DNA of 64,000 nucleotides, from positions 49,280,934-49,344,933 of the forward strand of contig OX104127.1 in the NCBI GenBank assembly GCA_944470555.2, written 5' to 3'. A model generated the notes under the pieces. The model had not been told where the DNA came from. It did not search any database and worked only from the letters and a program-made list of their open reading frames with translations. The stretch is from Heterobilharzia americana (lineage: Eukaryota > Platyhelminthes > Trematoda > Strigeidida > Schistosomatidae). Both the position numbers and the translations under genes were made by a program. Of the stretch, positions 32,743-43,399 are shown one piece after another; positions within the stretch are counted from its first letter, which is position 1, and each line of letters opens with the position of its first letter.

Positions 32743-33094
32743 GCAAAAACTTGGTAGGTTGAATTACTATGGTCAATCATCAGAACTAATCACTAAAAGG
32801 TTGAGTGAACGGATTTACAAGTTGTTTCGCGAATCTAATGCAGAATCCTCCGTAAAAATACAAATATCTAAAGAGTTCCCAAGGAATTCCAAGATCGAAC
32901 GTTCAACTGAGAGCTTCAATAACTTGAAATCAAAACGCATGAATTACGTGTAAAACACCGCAGTCAAAACACAGAATATATCTGAAGTATAGCACCATTT
33001 TGAGGAACAAAAATTATCAGTAATGAGATAAAAAACTTCAAATCGTAATTGCAACAATAACAAAATAATTACTATTTATTGACATACTTGTTAT

Positions 33095-33207
33095 TCTCCG
33101 TTGTTTTGTTGGATCGAATTATTCAACCTCCATTGGCATATGGGCTCCTAGGAGGATGCCTTGATATTGCCTGAATGTTAATTATGATAATTTGGTTGGT
33201 TGTGGTT
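33095..33207 (-). repeat. F1 tail region
   Basis: It shares the words TTCTCCGTTGTTTT, GGATCGAATT, GGCATATGGGCTCCTA and GATGCCT with the tails at 28915, 34795 and 35105. It continues directly into the ribozyme at 33208. Confidence 0.6.
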
Positions 33208-33270
33208 AGCAGAAGAATCCAGGACGCACGTTTCGTCCTATTTGGGACTCGTCAGCTGGATGAACCTGCA
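33208..33270 (-). ncRNA. F1 (Smα-type) hammerhead ribozyme, fully canonical core
   Basis: On the minus strand: helix I ATCCAG/CTGGAT, CTGACGA (plus 33249-33255), helix II GTCC/GGAC closing CAAATA-type loop, GAAAC (plus 33230-33234), short helix III ACG/CGT, and cleavage triplet GTC (plus 33225-33223). Cleavage is predicted between plus positions 33223 and 33222. The upstream GTTCATCCAG and downstream CTGGATTCTTCTGC keep the loop regions known for the schistosome Smα hammerhead. The tRNA-like head expected upstream is absent; unrelated sequence starts at about 33275. It is antisense to the dynein intron. Confidence 0.85.
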
Positions 33271-34354
33271 CCCCCTCAGGCTGCATCAAAACCAAAACCA
33301 CAGCTGAGTGTGAAGGACAAGTCAAATCCAGGAATATAAAGAAAGGATAAAAACAAAAGTTCAAGGAGTAGTATGATTCATGTGGAGAAAATAAAATGGG
33401 GTCAAATGCAGCAACTAAATGATAAAAAACGCTAATACCCACGCTAAATAAAATAGATTGTAAAAACATTTCATACTTAGTGGCGTGTATAAAACAACAA
33501 AATGAGTTGTACCCTATGTTACTACTCATTATTACTAAGTAGCATCAAGCCCAAATTGAAAAAAGACGGAAGGACTATTGTGAGATAAGTAAAGTTTAGC
33601 AATAGCATTCTTTGAGATATTTATGATGCATTTCGCTACCTGCTCATAAACTTCATTTTTCTCGGTTTATCGATGTATCAGGCAGCCAAACAGTATCATC
33701 TACCGGCTTACTTTTAGGCCACAATTTATTGTCCATAGTTGTGTCAAGATAACTCTACAACTTGGAGGTACGGTTTATAAAGCTCCGATTCTCTCCCCTC
33801 TCTGTAATAGATGGTAGGGTTTTCCGTATATCTATAACAAGTGCTCAGCCATTCCTGCTGCATTTATTTGGTTCTGGTTTGACAAACAGACATCTAGTTA
33901 CCAATCCCTCCGTCTCCTCGACTAGGTCAGTTTTAAGAACTGTCACTTTGTCCCACCCCATAGCGTGTAGTCGCATGTACAACTAAGCCAAACTTTTCTC
34001 TAGATTCCTTATCGCATTAAGATTTGCTCATCTTGATTCAGCTAAGCTTTTTTGCTCTGAAAGCCTAATTAACCCTGGTCGAATATCTTGATCTATGTAC
34101 TTGATGTAGCAACCATTGCAGACGATTTATTGCATCAAACTACTTTGGTTAACTGGGTCAATAGGCTCTTGTGTGGGTTTAATTGCCATTCCAACCAAAA
34201 CTTACTGATAATCCCATGTGACATCCTTGAGGTGCCTTCCTTGTATGGTAAAGCCACAGAAGTTTAGAATCCTCTCTTCACTGAATAAAACGTTATCCAT
34301 AAGATTGTGCCACAAGGAGGGGGAGGGAGGGCCAAACCGGTTATACATAAGTTA

Positions 34355-34425
34355 GTGACTAGCAGTAAAATTCTAGTGGCGTATTTCTTGCCATTTGTAG
34401 CTAGCTGACAGAGTACCGAGTGGAA
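34355..34425 (-). repeat. F1 ribozyme region, heavily decayed
   Basis: GTGACTAGCAGTAAAATTCT ... GGCGTATTTCTTGCC ... TAGCTAGCTGACAG follows the F1 ribozyme order in minus orientation, with the core bases lost. Confidence 0.45.
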
Positions 34426-34499
34426 ATAGACATACACCCAGGAAACATATACACGATCGTATAACAGGCAATGAACCAAACGTATTTTGTGATCGCTAA

Positions 34500-34680
34500 T
34501 GATATTACCTTAGCTGCCCAGGTCTCACTAAGTAGAGTTGGGTTCGAACCCCTGACCTACCAGTGAGAAGTCAAGTGTGTGAACCGATGAGTCATAGCTA
34601 GTCGAGTGAACCTGTATGTTGATGCTACCACTGAGGCCTAAGTTCAATACCCATCACTTCAAATGCTACTGGATTGCAAT
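34500..34680 (-). mobile_element. tRNA-like SINE head, unassigned family
   Basis: Minus strand contains GGTAGGTCAGGGGTTCGAAC (perfect B-box) and degenerate A-box sequence, and adjoins further repeat-like sequence (GCTACCACTGAGGCCTAAGT). No hammerhead core seen. Confidence 0.4.
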
Positions 34681-34794
34681 CTTCACATCTTGTTGGGAAA
34701 AATCTGAAATCGTTGAAATGAAGGTTCATTAGAAAAAACCATCTTAGTATAAGCAACTGAGATACTTATCATTATTCGATGACACTTGTGATTC

Positions 34795-35075
34795 TCGGTT
34801 GTTATACTGGATCGAATTGGTTGACCTCTGTTGACAAACGGGCTCCTATGCGAATGCCTCGAATATGCCTGGATATTCGTTATGCTATAGTCTGCTTGGC
34901 GTTTAACAGTGGGATCTAAGACCATATTCCTTCTTATTTTGTGATTTGCCAGCTGGATGTTCCTGCACCCCAGTGAGAAGTGATGTTGTTCCCACTGAGA
35001 CTCGGACCTCATACCCATCGCTCCAAACTCCAAAGCGCCATCCACTACTTCACTGGGGTATGACACCCACCTCTC
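34795..35075 (-). mobile_element. F1 hammerhead SINE, decayed core
   Basis: Tail (GGTTGACCTCTGTTGACAAA), ribozyme region at 34905-34962 (minus core CTGGCAA; GAAA lost), then a well-kept head to ACTTCACTGGGGTATGACAC. A plausible full-length unit of about 280 bases. Confidence 0.6.
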
Positions 35076-35104
35076 GTACAACGGGTATTAGTTATTACGA
35101 TTTG

Positions 35105-35310
35105 TTGATATACTTGTGATTCTCTGTTGTTTTACTAGACCGAACTGTTCGACCTCTGTTGACATATGGGCTTCGATACTGCTTGAATATTTATTGCTAT
35201 AACTGACTTGGTTATGGCTAGCAGTGGAGTCCAGGAAGCGCGTTTCGCCCTATTTAGGATTCGTCAGCTGGATGTCCATGCACCCCAGAGAGTGGTATTT
35301 CCACACCGTA
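35105..35310 (-). mobile_element. F1 hammerhead SINE with CUGACGA and GAAAC kept
   Basis: Minus strand: ACATCCAG, CTGACGA, ATCCTAAATAGGGC (helix II with an A-C closing mismatch), GAAAC, GCGC, TTC, CTGGACTCCACTGCTAGCCA. Core bases are intact, but the helix II closing pair and the 15.2-16.2 pair are lost. The tail lies at 35110-35215. Confidence 0.65.
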
Positions 35311-35502
35311 TGCACTCTGAACTTCACTGCTAGCCTAAAAATCAAGTCAATTATAACTGAGATACTTGACAATAACGATACGGAGTCATCACTAAGCAGA
35401 AACGAATACGGAAAACTAATATTTTAACATAACAATATTACATTTTTATACCTAAAACTAATAATAATAATTTGTGTTTACTTCTGTTAAACCAATACAT
35501 AG

Positions 35503-35709
35503 GTTTGGTTAATACCGATGAAAAAGAGTGATATTCAACCAAGACCAAGTTATACAGCACCAGTGTATAAGACAAGTGAACGACGCGGTGTACTTTCAAC
35601 AACTGGACATTCAACAAATTTTGTCCTGTCTATACTTTTAACATCAGATAAGCCAGAAAGTCATTGGATTCTGCGAGGTGTAGCTTTATTATGTCAACTG
35701 GATGATTAG
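35503..35709 (+). CDS. DNAH7: Axonemal dynein heavy chain, terminal exon I
   Basis: Acceptor CCAATACATAG, then [60 protein letters not shown] and ALLCQLDD, stop TAG at 35707-35709. CP(or AP)[18 protein letters not shown] and [10 protein letters not shown] are the invariant end of axonemal dynein heavy chains; ALLCQLDD supports the DNAH7-like call. In all, nine exons here give about 1,335 residues. Confidence 0.97.
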   Translation, partial: VWLIPMKKSDIQPRPSYTAPVYKTSERRGVLSTTGHSTNFVLSILLTSDKPESHWILRGVALLCQLDD

Positions 35710-35732
35710 TTTATTGTAAAGAAGAAAAAGAG

Positions 35733-35981
35733 AATAAAGCAAACTATAACATGCATAGTAGATGAACAGTAAATTAATTCAGCTGTTCATTAAACGAGTT
35801 ATGATTATTATATTAAATTTAACTATTTTATTACATACAGATGGATTTACAGCATTAGCATCGCCTAAAAATGTACTAAACGGTATACATGTGTATTTTC
35901 ATCGTTTCTGAAGCATACATATTATTCATGGTGTGCTAAATTATTATCACAGTATACACTCAAATATATTGTAAAAATAAA
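35733..35981 (+). terminator. Dynein gene polyadenylation signals
   Basis: AATAAA occurs 24 bases after the stop (35733-35738) and again at 35976-35981. The second fits a more usual 3' UTR length. Choice between them cannot be made from sequence. Confidence 0.45.
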
Positions 35982-36054
35982 CCTTTTTACTGTTGTTATT
36001 TCCGTAAGCAACCTCCACTCAAATTTCGTAAACTAGACACTGAGTAGAAATTTG

Positions 36055-36200
36055 ATTAATTTACAAGTGATTTACAAATTTTACAGTTGACGCTGATATT
36101 CCTCACAACTGAGTAGTTTTTTTCAACTGTCAACACACCAGCCTGAATGGTTTTTAACTAATTAGAAATCTGAACGTCTAACAAGGCTGTAACCGAAATA
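36055..36200. repeat. Dispersed repeat X, partial copy
   Basis: CAACTGAGTAGTTTTTTTCAACTG and neighbouring text parallels 1320-1400 and 46440-46520. Unidentified family. Confidence 0.4.
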
Positions 36201-36399
36201 GCTTTGAAAAGAAAGTCAAGTGGCCAAACTACAAAATGATGCATCTGTTGAATAAATCAGTGAATGAAATTTCATGTGACATTAAGTATTTACGCCTCAG
36301 GTTCATCTGAAAACACTCAAATATCCTTCGCATTCACACTATTACCAATCACTATTTCGAAACCAACGTGAATCGGGCGTTGATATTCTGCATTAGAGT

Positions 36400-36905
36400 T
36401 TCAATTTGGAAGTTTGTGGGGATTTAATGATTCCAAATTGTTATTCATCATGAATCGACATCAGCTGGAGAGTCATTAGAAACCTGGAAGCACTAAATAG
36501 CTGTTTCATCCTATTATGGGACTCAGCAGTACCCAACCAAGACCCCACCAGGGACCGAACCCGGGACCTTCGGGTATCGTGGCGACCACGCAACCACAGA
36601 GCTACTGGGTTGGAATACAATCTTTTACAGTTTCCTACTTCTGTCAATTCGCGATTATAGTAAGACAATCATCCAATGCCATTGGCGATTACTTTTCCTC
36701 AGGTCCAACACAGTTTGCCCCACCCATCGGTCACGAATTCTCATAAGAACTTCGAGAAATCTCATCTTGAAGTGTGTCACTAATGAGCACTAGACAATAA
36801 TTCAATCTGGAGGTTTGTAGGGATTTAGTGATTTCATAATGGATTGATATTACTTGTAGAACCATTGGAAGCGAGGGAACATTGGAGTTTACTTAAAAAG
36901 CCAAG
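36400..36905 (-). repeat. Head-to-tail tandem of F2 hammerhead units
   Basis: Unit 1 (36405-36795) has the head (GGGACCGAACCCGGGACCTT in plus reading, a clear B-box on the minus strand) and distal end TCACTAATGAGCACTAGACA. Unit 2 starts at about 36800 (TCTGGAGGTTTGTAGGGATT) and is cut at about 36905. Period is about 389 bases. In unit 1 the minus-strand core has a three-base deletion (CTGAG directly followed by TCCC); GAAAC is kept. Confidence 0.65.
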
Positions 36906-37480
36906 CGTGATACAGCACTGACATTGAGAAATGTACCACAAAATAAAATGATATACGATTAGTAAAATATAGTAGGAGAGAAGGATATAAAATAACAGAC
37001 TAATGAGGAAGGAAGTATTAGCATAGAATGCATCCCATTGGCTTTAATTGCTCCTGTATAGCTAACTATCCAATCACAGACGATAGAAGGGGACTACTGA
37101 TCTAAAACACTATTCTGAGGCAAATTTGATAACACTGCAAGTCATTGAGTTGTCTGACCTTTAAGATCCCGTGTCCAGAGGGTCATGATTTGCCGGTAGA
37201 TGTTAATTCAACAAAAAATATCCTTCATCATATCATAAACTAGTTGCTTTTTTATCAATTCCAACAAATTCCAAGGTAGGCAAGCACCAAACCATATTAA
37301 GTCCACCACGAAGACGTGGATAATACATTGAAGTTAAAGAAACTGCTGTTTCAGTATGGATTCACTAATGGACTGCTAGTTTCTATCAAATGTGAACACA
37401 TATTGACGAACTTCTGAATTAATTACAAGTTTTCATTGGATATGAAGAATTTAACAAAGACACCAGCAACGGGAAATTAC
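36906..37480. other. Intergenic sequence, nothing recognised
   Basis: AT-rich; no repeat or coding similarity assigned. Confidence 0.35.
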
Positions 37481-39350
37481 AAGTATCAATATATAACAAT
37501 TGATACCCGTTGGACAAGAGGTGGCTCCGATGAGTAGCTCTCGTGGACTCGCTAGTGTAAGCATAACATTGAATTCTACACTAGGAAGTGCACTCATTGA
37601 CTGGATATCAGTCAATAGGTGCTGCTCAACTGAAGGGATCTGTAAGAACTAGGAAGGATCGTGAGACTAGACGATGCCTGTTCTTAATCTCCGCCTACGC
37701 GGCCACCGACTGCAGTTCGGATGATGCAAAAGGTGAATTCTATGAGAAGCTGTCAATTTTGCCATAGAAAGCAAACCGTTCAGTTGTAGTCATAATAGCG
37801 AGTGACTTTAACGCTCAAGTAAGGAAGCTTAGCCAATCGGAAAGGCATCTTCAAGGTTTTTACGAAATCCTATGCCAACGAAGAGACAACGGCGATCGTC
37901 TGTTGCAATTTTGTCCCGACAATCACTTGTTTCTGGCCAGCACTAACTTTAGGCATAAGGAGAGACACTATCTTACATGGCGTCCGTTGACTTAAAATCG
38001 ACGATGGATACAGAGAGATCACATTGCTATGAGCCATAGTCGGAGGATTGCCGCTCTTTCTGGAGTAGGCGTTTGGGCTCCGATCACCCGCTGGTACGGG
38101 CTCATGTATGTCTGTATCTTACGAGTGGGCAGGAAACAGGTGATAGAATAGCCTGTCTGTTCTCGATTGGAAGATGAAAACGTCAAGTACCAACTCGTGG
38201 AAGAAATAGCTAAGGATTCATCTGAGCATAACAGCAACGCTCATCCTGAGTAAATCTGGCGTGATATTAAGTCTGCTGTAGGAATAGTGGTAAAGATAAT
38301 CGATAACCTACACACAAAGGTTAGCAAACGTCATCGCATTTCCGCAGCGTTATCCAGTCTGATTGATGCAAAAAGACTGATTCCAGCTGGCTCTGAGAAG
38401 CAACTCAAACGTAAGTTGATTAAGAGTCTTCGCATCGATCACGAACAGTGATGGGTGACGAAAGCGTTGGGTAACACTCGGCAACTATTAAGGATACTGA
38501 CAACAAGAAGACGATAGTGAGTGAAACCATCACCGAAAACAATCGGACGCTGATAACCTACCAGGACAGGAGGCTAGAACGTTGGTCAGAACACTCTGAA
38601 GGACAGTTCAACTGACCCACAGCAATGCTTCAGTTGCCAACATGAAACCTGAACCTGAATAGGATACAAATGTCGGTCCTCCAAATCTCGAAGTAAAGAA
38701 AACTGTGTCGAACTTGAAACGATACAAAACACCAGGACTTCAAAGCTTGCCACCTGGAGTTTTCAAGGATGAAGGTAAGAAACGGCTAATAAAAGCAACG
38801 GAGGTACTAGGTGATGTATAGGAATCAGAGGTAATGTCGTCAAACTTGTGTACTCCACCGATCATTCCAGCCTACATGAAAGGAGAAAAATATTATGAAA
38901 GCCATAGAGGAATTAGTTTGACTAATATTGTATCCAAGATCCTAGAGTCCACAGTTATCCGATGCCTAACTGCAGCTCGACAACAGCAAACTCGAGAAAA
39001 CCAGGCAGGTTTCAGACCCAGTCGAGGATGCACCGATCAGATTTTCACCCTCCCACAGGTTCTGAAAAACAGACATACCTACCGGAAGACGATACTTGCC
39101 ATATTTCTTGGCCTGAAGGCAACATTTGACTCAGTCGACCGTGAGACGTTGTGACAGTGTCCGACTTTGAAAGAAGTACCAAGAAAGTATAAAAGGCTAA
39201 TCAAAGCTCTCTACTTGAGCACACGCAGTTGAGTGAGGGCTTATAGAGAGTTTACATGTGATTTAATAACTAAGGGTGTCAACTAGGGATGTCCACTATC
39301 ACTGTTCCGATTAAACTTCGTCATAAATGTACTAATGTACATAACTCTGG
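37481..39350 (+). mobile_element. LINE-A copy: endonuclease to RT palm, 3'-truncated
   Basis: Translation in shifting plus frames gives RCLFLISAYAATDCSSDDAK and IIASDFNAQVRKLSQSERHL (endonuclease, GDFNA as SDFNA). NHLFLASTNFRHKERHYLTW follows, then in one open frame (38834-39154) the RT N-terminal fingers and palm: ESHRGISLTNIVSKIL, QAGFRPSRGCTDQIFTLPQV and LGLKATFDSVDRETL with the motif A aspartate. It then ends at about 39350, before the motif C Asp-Asp box. Confidence 0.75.
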
Positions 39351-39424
39351 TACATCTGACTTCATCACATCAAATAAGCCCTACTCTATAAATAACCACC
39401 AGTATTCATAATGTTAGTTGAATG

Positions 39425-39655
39425 GAGGTGATCGCGGCGCGAATAGCCCATTAGTTGCAAAGGCTCATCCTCCTGAATGCTTCAACCCAACTAACACCAT
39501 CCATCAAAATACACTTTGATACACAATTTCTTAGATCACATTACAAAATGATAGACAGAATTCAGCCAATCCTCAAGGCAAAACAATATGAAATTGATTA
39601 CTCTCCAGTGACAAATCAATGTAACAGTGAAATTCTTCAACAACGTTTATTTAAA
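39425..39655 (-). repeat. F3 leader remnant
   Basis: GCGAATAGCCCATTAGTTGC, CAACCCAACTAACACC, CATTACAAAATGATAGACAG and CTCTCCAGTGACAAATCAAT parallel the F3 leader next to the copies at 21740-21830 and 26940-27100. No ribozyme core found. Confidence 0.4.
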
Positions 39656-40241
39656 TGATTTGTTTTTTTTGTACAGTTGTCAAAGAATTTAAAGACATTT
39701 TTTTCACATCATAACTTAGTCGTCTGTATAGAAATAAGAAGATGGACAAAGTGGGTTGTTGATAAGATGATGCCTTACAAGAAAACAATCAATCAGACAC
39801 ATGCACAAACATAAAAGACACACGACCTTGAATATGCTGTGTACACCATTTCACTTCCACAATCTTGGAGTAGTAACATCATTGAAACATGAGAATAAAA
39901 AAACAAACTGTTCAGCGAGCAGACTTATTTATTACTTAGGAGAAAAGATACAATCTAATAAGCATGCATCCATGAAATGAGAAGGCAATAATAAAAGCAT
40001 AGAACGAAAACGAATTCCAACATTAAAAACAAAATACAAAACAATACAAAAAGAAAAGATGACAACACTGTCTGTACACAATAGATATTGTAATGAGAAG
40101 TGAATTGCCTCAATTTCGTTAGCCTACTTTAACAATGAAAACAAATCCAAAATAAATACAGGCAAGAATGCTGAATTCTTTTGTTTGTTTTTTTCTAAAT
40201 TTAAAACAAAAAACAGAATTTAACAAACTATTTATGGATTT
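39656..40241. other. DNAJB11 3' UTR / intergenic
   Basis: AT-rich sequence downstream of the DNAJB11 stop (minus strand). AATAAA on the minus strand (plus 39928-39933) about 310 bases past the stop is a plausible polyadenylation signal. Confidence 0.45.
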
Positions 40242-40544
40242 TTATATTAGTTTTTTGTTCACTCCATCTAATCCATTATACGCAGTTGTCAGAGTTGGTT
40301 TACCAGGTTCTGAATTCCCTTCTCCTTCTGATGATGATGATGACGATGAAGCAGTAGAGGAATCAAACAGCTGTTTAATTATTGCTTTTTGTTCTTCAGG
40401 AATTTTAAGATTTTCAGGAAACTGTATATCGATTGTGATATAAAGTGAACCTCGAAGTTTATTGTTTTCAAAATTAGGCATTCCTTCATTTAGCTTACGA
40501 ATAATTGTTCCTGGAGCAGTCACATAATCACTTGATAGAACAAC
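40242..40544 (-). CDS. DNAJB11: DNAJB11 (ERdj3), terminal exon 5
   Basis: Minus-strand acceptor TTTAAAG, then VVLSSDYVTAPGTIIRKLNE, GMPNFENNKLRGSLYITIDI, QFPENLKIPEEQKAIIKQLF, ending ...AYNGLDGVNKKLI and stop. It carries the end of the second substrate-binding beta domain and the C-terminal dimerisation segment. GMPNFENN..RGSLYITID.QFP and YNGL match ERdj3. A Ser/acidic run (DSSTASSSSSSSEGEG) between QLF and YNGL is extra relative to vertebrate ERdj3 as I recall it and is encoded by a TCA-type triplet run. There is no KDEL-type retention signal, as in ERdj3. Confidence 0.95.
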   Translation of the reverse strand, partial: VVLSSDYVTAPGTIIRKLNEGMPNFENNKLRGSLYITIDIQFPENLKIPEEQKAIIKQLFDSSTASSSSSSSEGEGNSEPGKPTLTTAYNGLDGVNKKLI

Positions 40545-40799
40545 CTTTAAACGGTATTCATGACAAGGGCGAATTAAAACAGTTAATAATATAACGTTAT
40601 ATACAATAAGAAGTATTTATCAAGTGGAAATAATAAACATTTCCTAGGTATGAACTTAAGCCTAGTAAGTTTGGCTGAACATCAACCAATTACATAGGTA
40701 GTTCACATTGGCATTAAAACAAACAAAGTATACAAATGTACATAAAAGTTTATTCCTAACCAAGTAGTCAGAGAGTCTACGGAGTGGTGTCATGCCTTT

Positions 40800-41530
40800 T
40801 TCTGGTTACCATTGGTTTTCTGTTAATCCTAACCGAATCCGTTTATCTATCAAACAATGAGTGTACTGTGCTACAGTCTATTCCGTCCTGCTATGCGTCT
40901 GTGAGACATGGTCGCTGTAAGTAGAAGACATGAAGCGATTAAAGCGTTTCGATCACAGATGTCTTGGTAGCATTGCTCCCGTTTGGTGGAATCCCTGTGT
41001 GAGCAATGTTGAGGTCAGGCAAAGGGTACTAGGCAAGAAAGGTAAGTAGATTCATGAAGTTGTGAACTTCAGTCGACTAAGATGGTTTGGACACGTATTG
41101 CGCATACCGACTCACCGTCTACCTCGACGCGCCATCGATAGGGGAAGATGGGTTAGGTTGGAAGAGGGTTCAGAATGGCTAGATAGGTAAGTGGTGCCAG
41201 TCGATGAAATCTCTTACTGTTGGTATAAGCAGTGTGGGCATATTTAGACTGTCTGGTTGGGGTCCCCAAGATTAAAGAAATCAGTGGTTGACGACTCTTT
41301 GTGACATGGCTGAAAATCGGTCACAATGGTGCAGAAGTATTCACTCCTTGACATCTAAAGCTTGAAAATTTGCAATAATCGATATCTTCATAATGTTTAT
41401 TCTCTCACACAACTTCATCTACTTCGATATCACTTTTTCGATCTGCATTTTCTTCGTATACTACTGTGAAGTGTGACAAGCTGAACCGATGCAGTTGTGG
41501 GCGAGGTTCGACATTGATTTTGTCTTTCAG
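40800..41530 (+). mobile_element. LINE-A 3' fragment with terminus
   Basis: Shifted plus frames give FDHRCLGSIAPVWWNP-like, LRWFGHVLRIPTHRLP-like, GWLGSPRLKKSVVDDS-like and MAENRSQWCRSIHSLT text. The terminus GTGTGACAAGCTGAACCGAT...GATTTTGTC (41470-41525) matches those at 3270 and 51915. Dead, 5'-truncated. Confidence 0.7.
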
Positions 41531-41625
41531 TCTGGCTGACTTCAACACTGATCACTTTAAAGAAAAGAGATAATCCAATGAAGAAAATTTTCTTTCTCGA
41601 CAATATCGTTTTCCAAAGCTGTACA

Positions 41626-41731
<106 letters not shown>

Positions 41732-41754
41732 AAACAGTCTGTTACTGAACAACA

Positions 41755-41960
41755 GAGTCTGCGGAGGTCTGCCTCATTGGTGGTTAAGGGAGTCGACTCT
41801 CAAACATTTGGTCACGGGTTCAAGCCCCGTCCCACCTGCCAAGGTTTGGGCAGCTAAGTAGTAAGCATCCTTAGCCCTTACACACTACCTGTGGCCCATT
41901 GCTTACAGCACAAATGTGCACAAGACTGCTGAGTGTATTTCGATTCGATTCGACTGAATA
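41755..41960 (+). mobile_element. F5 tRNA-like SINE
   Basis: GTCTGCCTCATTGGTGGTTA (A-box region), GACTCTC (anticodon region) and GTCACGGGTTCAAGCCCCGT (T-arm with B-box) make a good tRNA-like head. The tail AAGGTTTGGGCAGCTAAGTA runs to a short GATTC repeat (TTTCGATTCGATTCGACTG). The tail is shared with 18320-18360. No hammerhead. The acceptor stem is not closed, so not a tRNA gene. Confidence 0.65.
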
Positions 41961-42214
41961 CAGCATAGTTAGATCATTAGGCCAGTGTTATGACTGGAAA
42001 AGAGTTGAGTAATAATCCTTTCGATAATGTAAAGAGTAAGAAAAGCAAGTAGTTTGGAAGGTGAAAATTGTTGGTAGATGTGAAATGTGAAGATTGAGTG
42101 TTCATTTGATAGATATAAAAAAGGTTAAGAAACAAGAATTATAAGGGTTATAATGAAGGTGAAAATTATAAACTAATTAATTATGATGAAACCAAGAAAT
42201 TGTAAAAGTGCTAA

Positions 42215-43350
42215 GGCCTGAATCAGTGAATTGCCAGTGCTTCTGCTGTGCACAACTGTCGAAACCGTACTCTATTTGAGTTATTTCCTTTGACTCTGTA
42301 AATGACACTGAAGGAGGACTCTGGTGGAGCTATATGTCCAGAGTTGACCAAATGTTCAAGAATTGAACTGTTAATGGATTTACATTATCCCCTCGGTAAC
42401 AATAAAGTTCAGAGATACATTTGGAAAGTGGGCGCTTTGTGTGGCTTATATGACTAGCTCTACATGAGCAAGTAAATTTTTAGATACATATTGAAGTGGT
42501 CAAAAGCGGCAACTTGTCCTTAACGCATCCCGCAGCCATTTATCGACTAAGGAAGCTGATCTGTAGCTTTGCAGAAAAGAATGCCTTTTGTAGAGACTTG
42601 GGCAACCAATTGATTCTTCAGGATCTCTCCTTTGAAACCAACGTTCATGAAAAAATATCTTCTTTGGAGTTGTGAATACTTGCTCCGTATTGTGTTACTT
42701 TCAATTTGTTTTCAAAGAATCTGGAATGGGTATCCATTTTGTATGAGAATATTCCGGAGTTTGTCTAATTCAATGTCGATAGTATCACTCGTGCAAATTC
42801 TTCTTATTCTTGATGACACAAAATGAATCAGATTTCTTTTTCTGCTAAGCGGTGTCCAGTTATAGAAATTCACTTATTGTCCATTCCATGGTAACTTCCT
42901 GTAAATCGATCTCGGGAAGGAACCATCTGCACACTGTCTCAGTAAAACATCGAGAAAATGAAATTCTGAGTTCTCTTCAAATTCTGATGTGAAGTTGACT
43001 GATGGTTAACAATCACTAAACTTTTTGACCACAGTCACTCTGTGGTTTCATAGTGTGTAAGCAATAAGCTTTTTCTTTCATGAGATTTTGCTACGGTTGA
43101 TGTAACCTGTCAAATAAGTGGAGTAACCCACTATTTCACTCCATCCTTCAACCAGGTTTGACATACACTAGCACTAACATCTTACATTTTACAAGCATAA
43201 AACGTGTTTCGAAAATACTCAAATCTCTCAGAAGATCCCGTATTCTGTCAGAGTATTTGCATAACAGGAATATGTGATCGATATATCTAATATATAAATT
43301 GAGCTAATAGGAAATATAGTTGATAGAACCAATATTAGAATGCCTCTCAA
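42215..43350 (-). mobile_element. Penelope-like element copy (RT end to GIY-YIG)
   Basis: Minus strand, in order and with stops: a YIDHIFLLCKYSDRIRDLLR segment (RT motif C, where YVDD has become YIDH), FEENSEFHFLDVLLRQCADG, FPRSIYRKLPWNGQ, NLIHFVSSRIRRICTSDTID, LDKLRNILIQNGYPFQIL, VAQVSTKGILFCKATDQLP, then SSILEHLVNSGHIAPPESSF, VIYRVKGNNSNRVRFRQLCT and AEALAIH. This is the longest PLE copy here. Loss of a motif C aspartate and multiple stops show it is inactive. Confidence 0.8.
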
Positions 43351-43399
43351 AATAGGAAATTTTTCTTCTACAATCTAACTGACAATCCCCGTCCCGAAT

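Larger units (their letters stand above)
30253..35502 (+). other. Dynein intron H-I
   Basis: 5,250 bases, donor GTAAGC and acceptor CCAATACATAG. It is the densest repeat region: F4 pair (30320-30720), F2 units (30850-31400, 31850-32550), an (AAT)n tract, and F1 copies (33095-33270, 34355-34425, 34795-35075, 35105-35310). 33280-34350 and 31400-31850 are otherwise unassigned. Confidence 0.7.

Noticed and set aside
32543..32953. 136-codon plus frame with an Asn run
   Set aside because: Built around an (AAT)n microsatellite between repeats; no recognisable domain.
41765..41850. Possible tRNA gene (plus) with a perfect T-arm
   Set aside because: No closed acceptor stem, and the 3' flank is the F5 repeat tail shared with 18320; treated as SINE.
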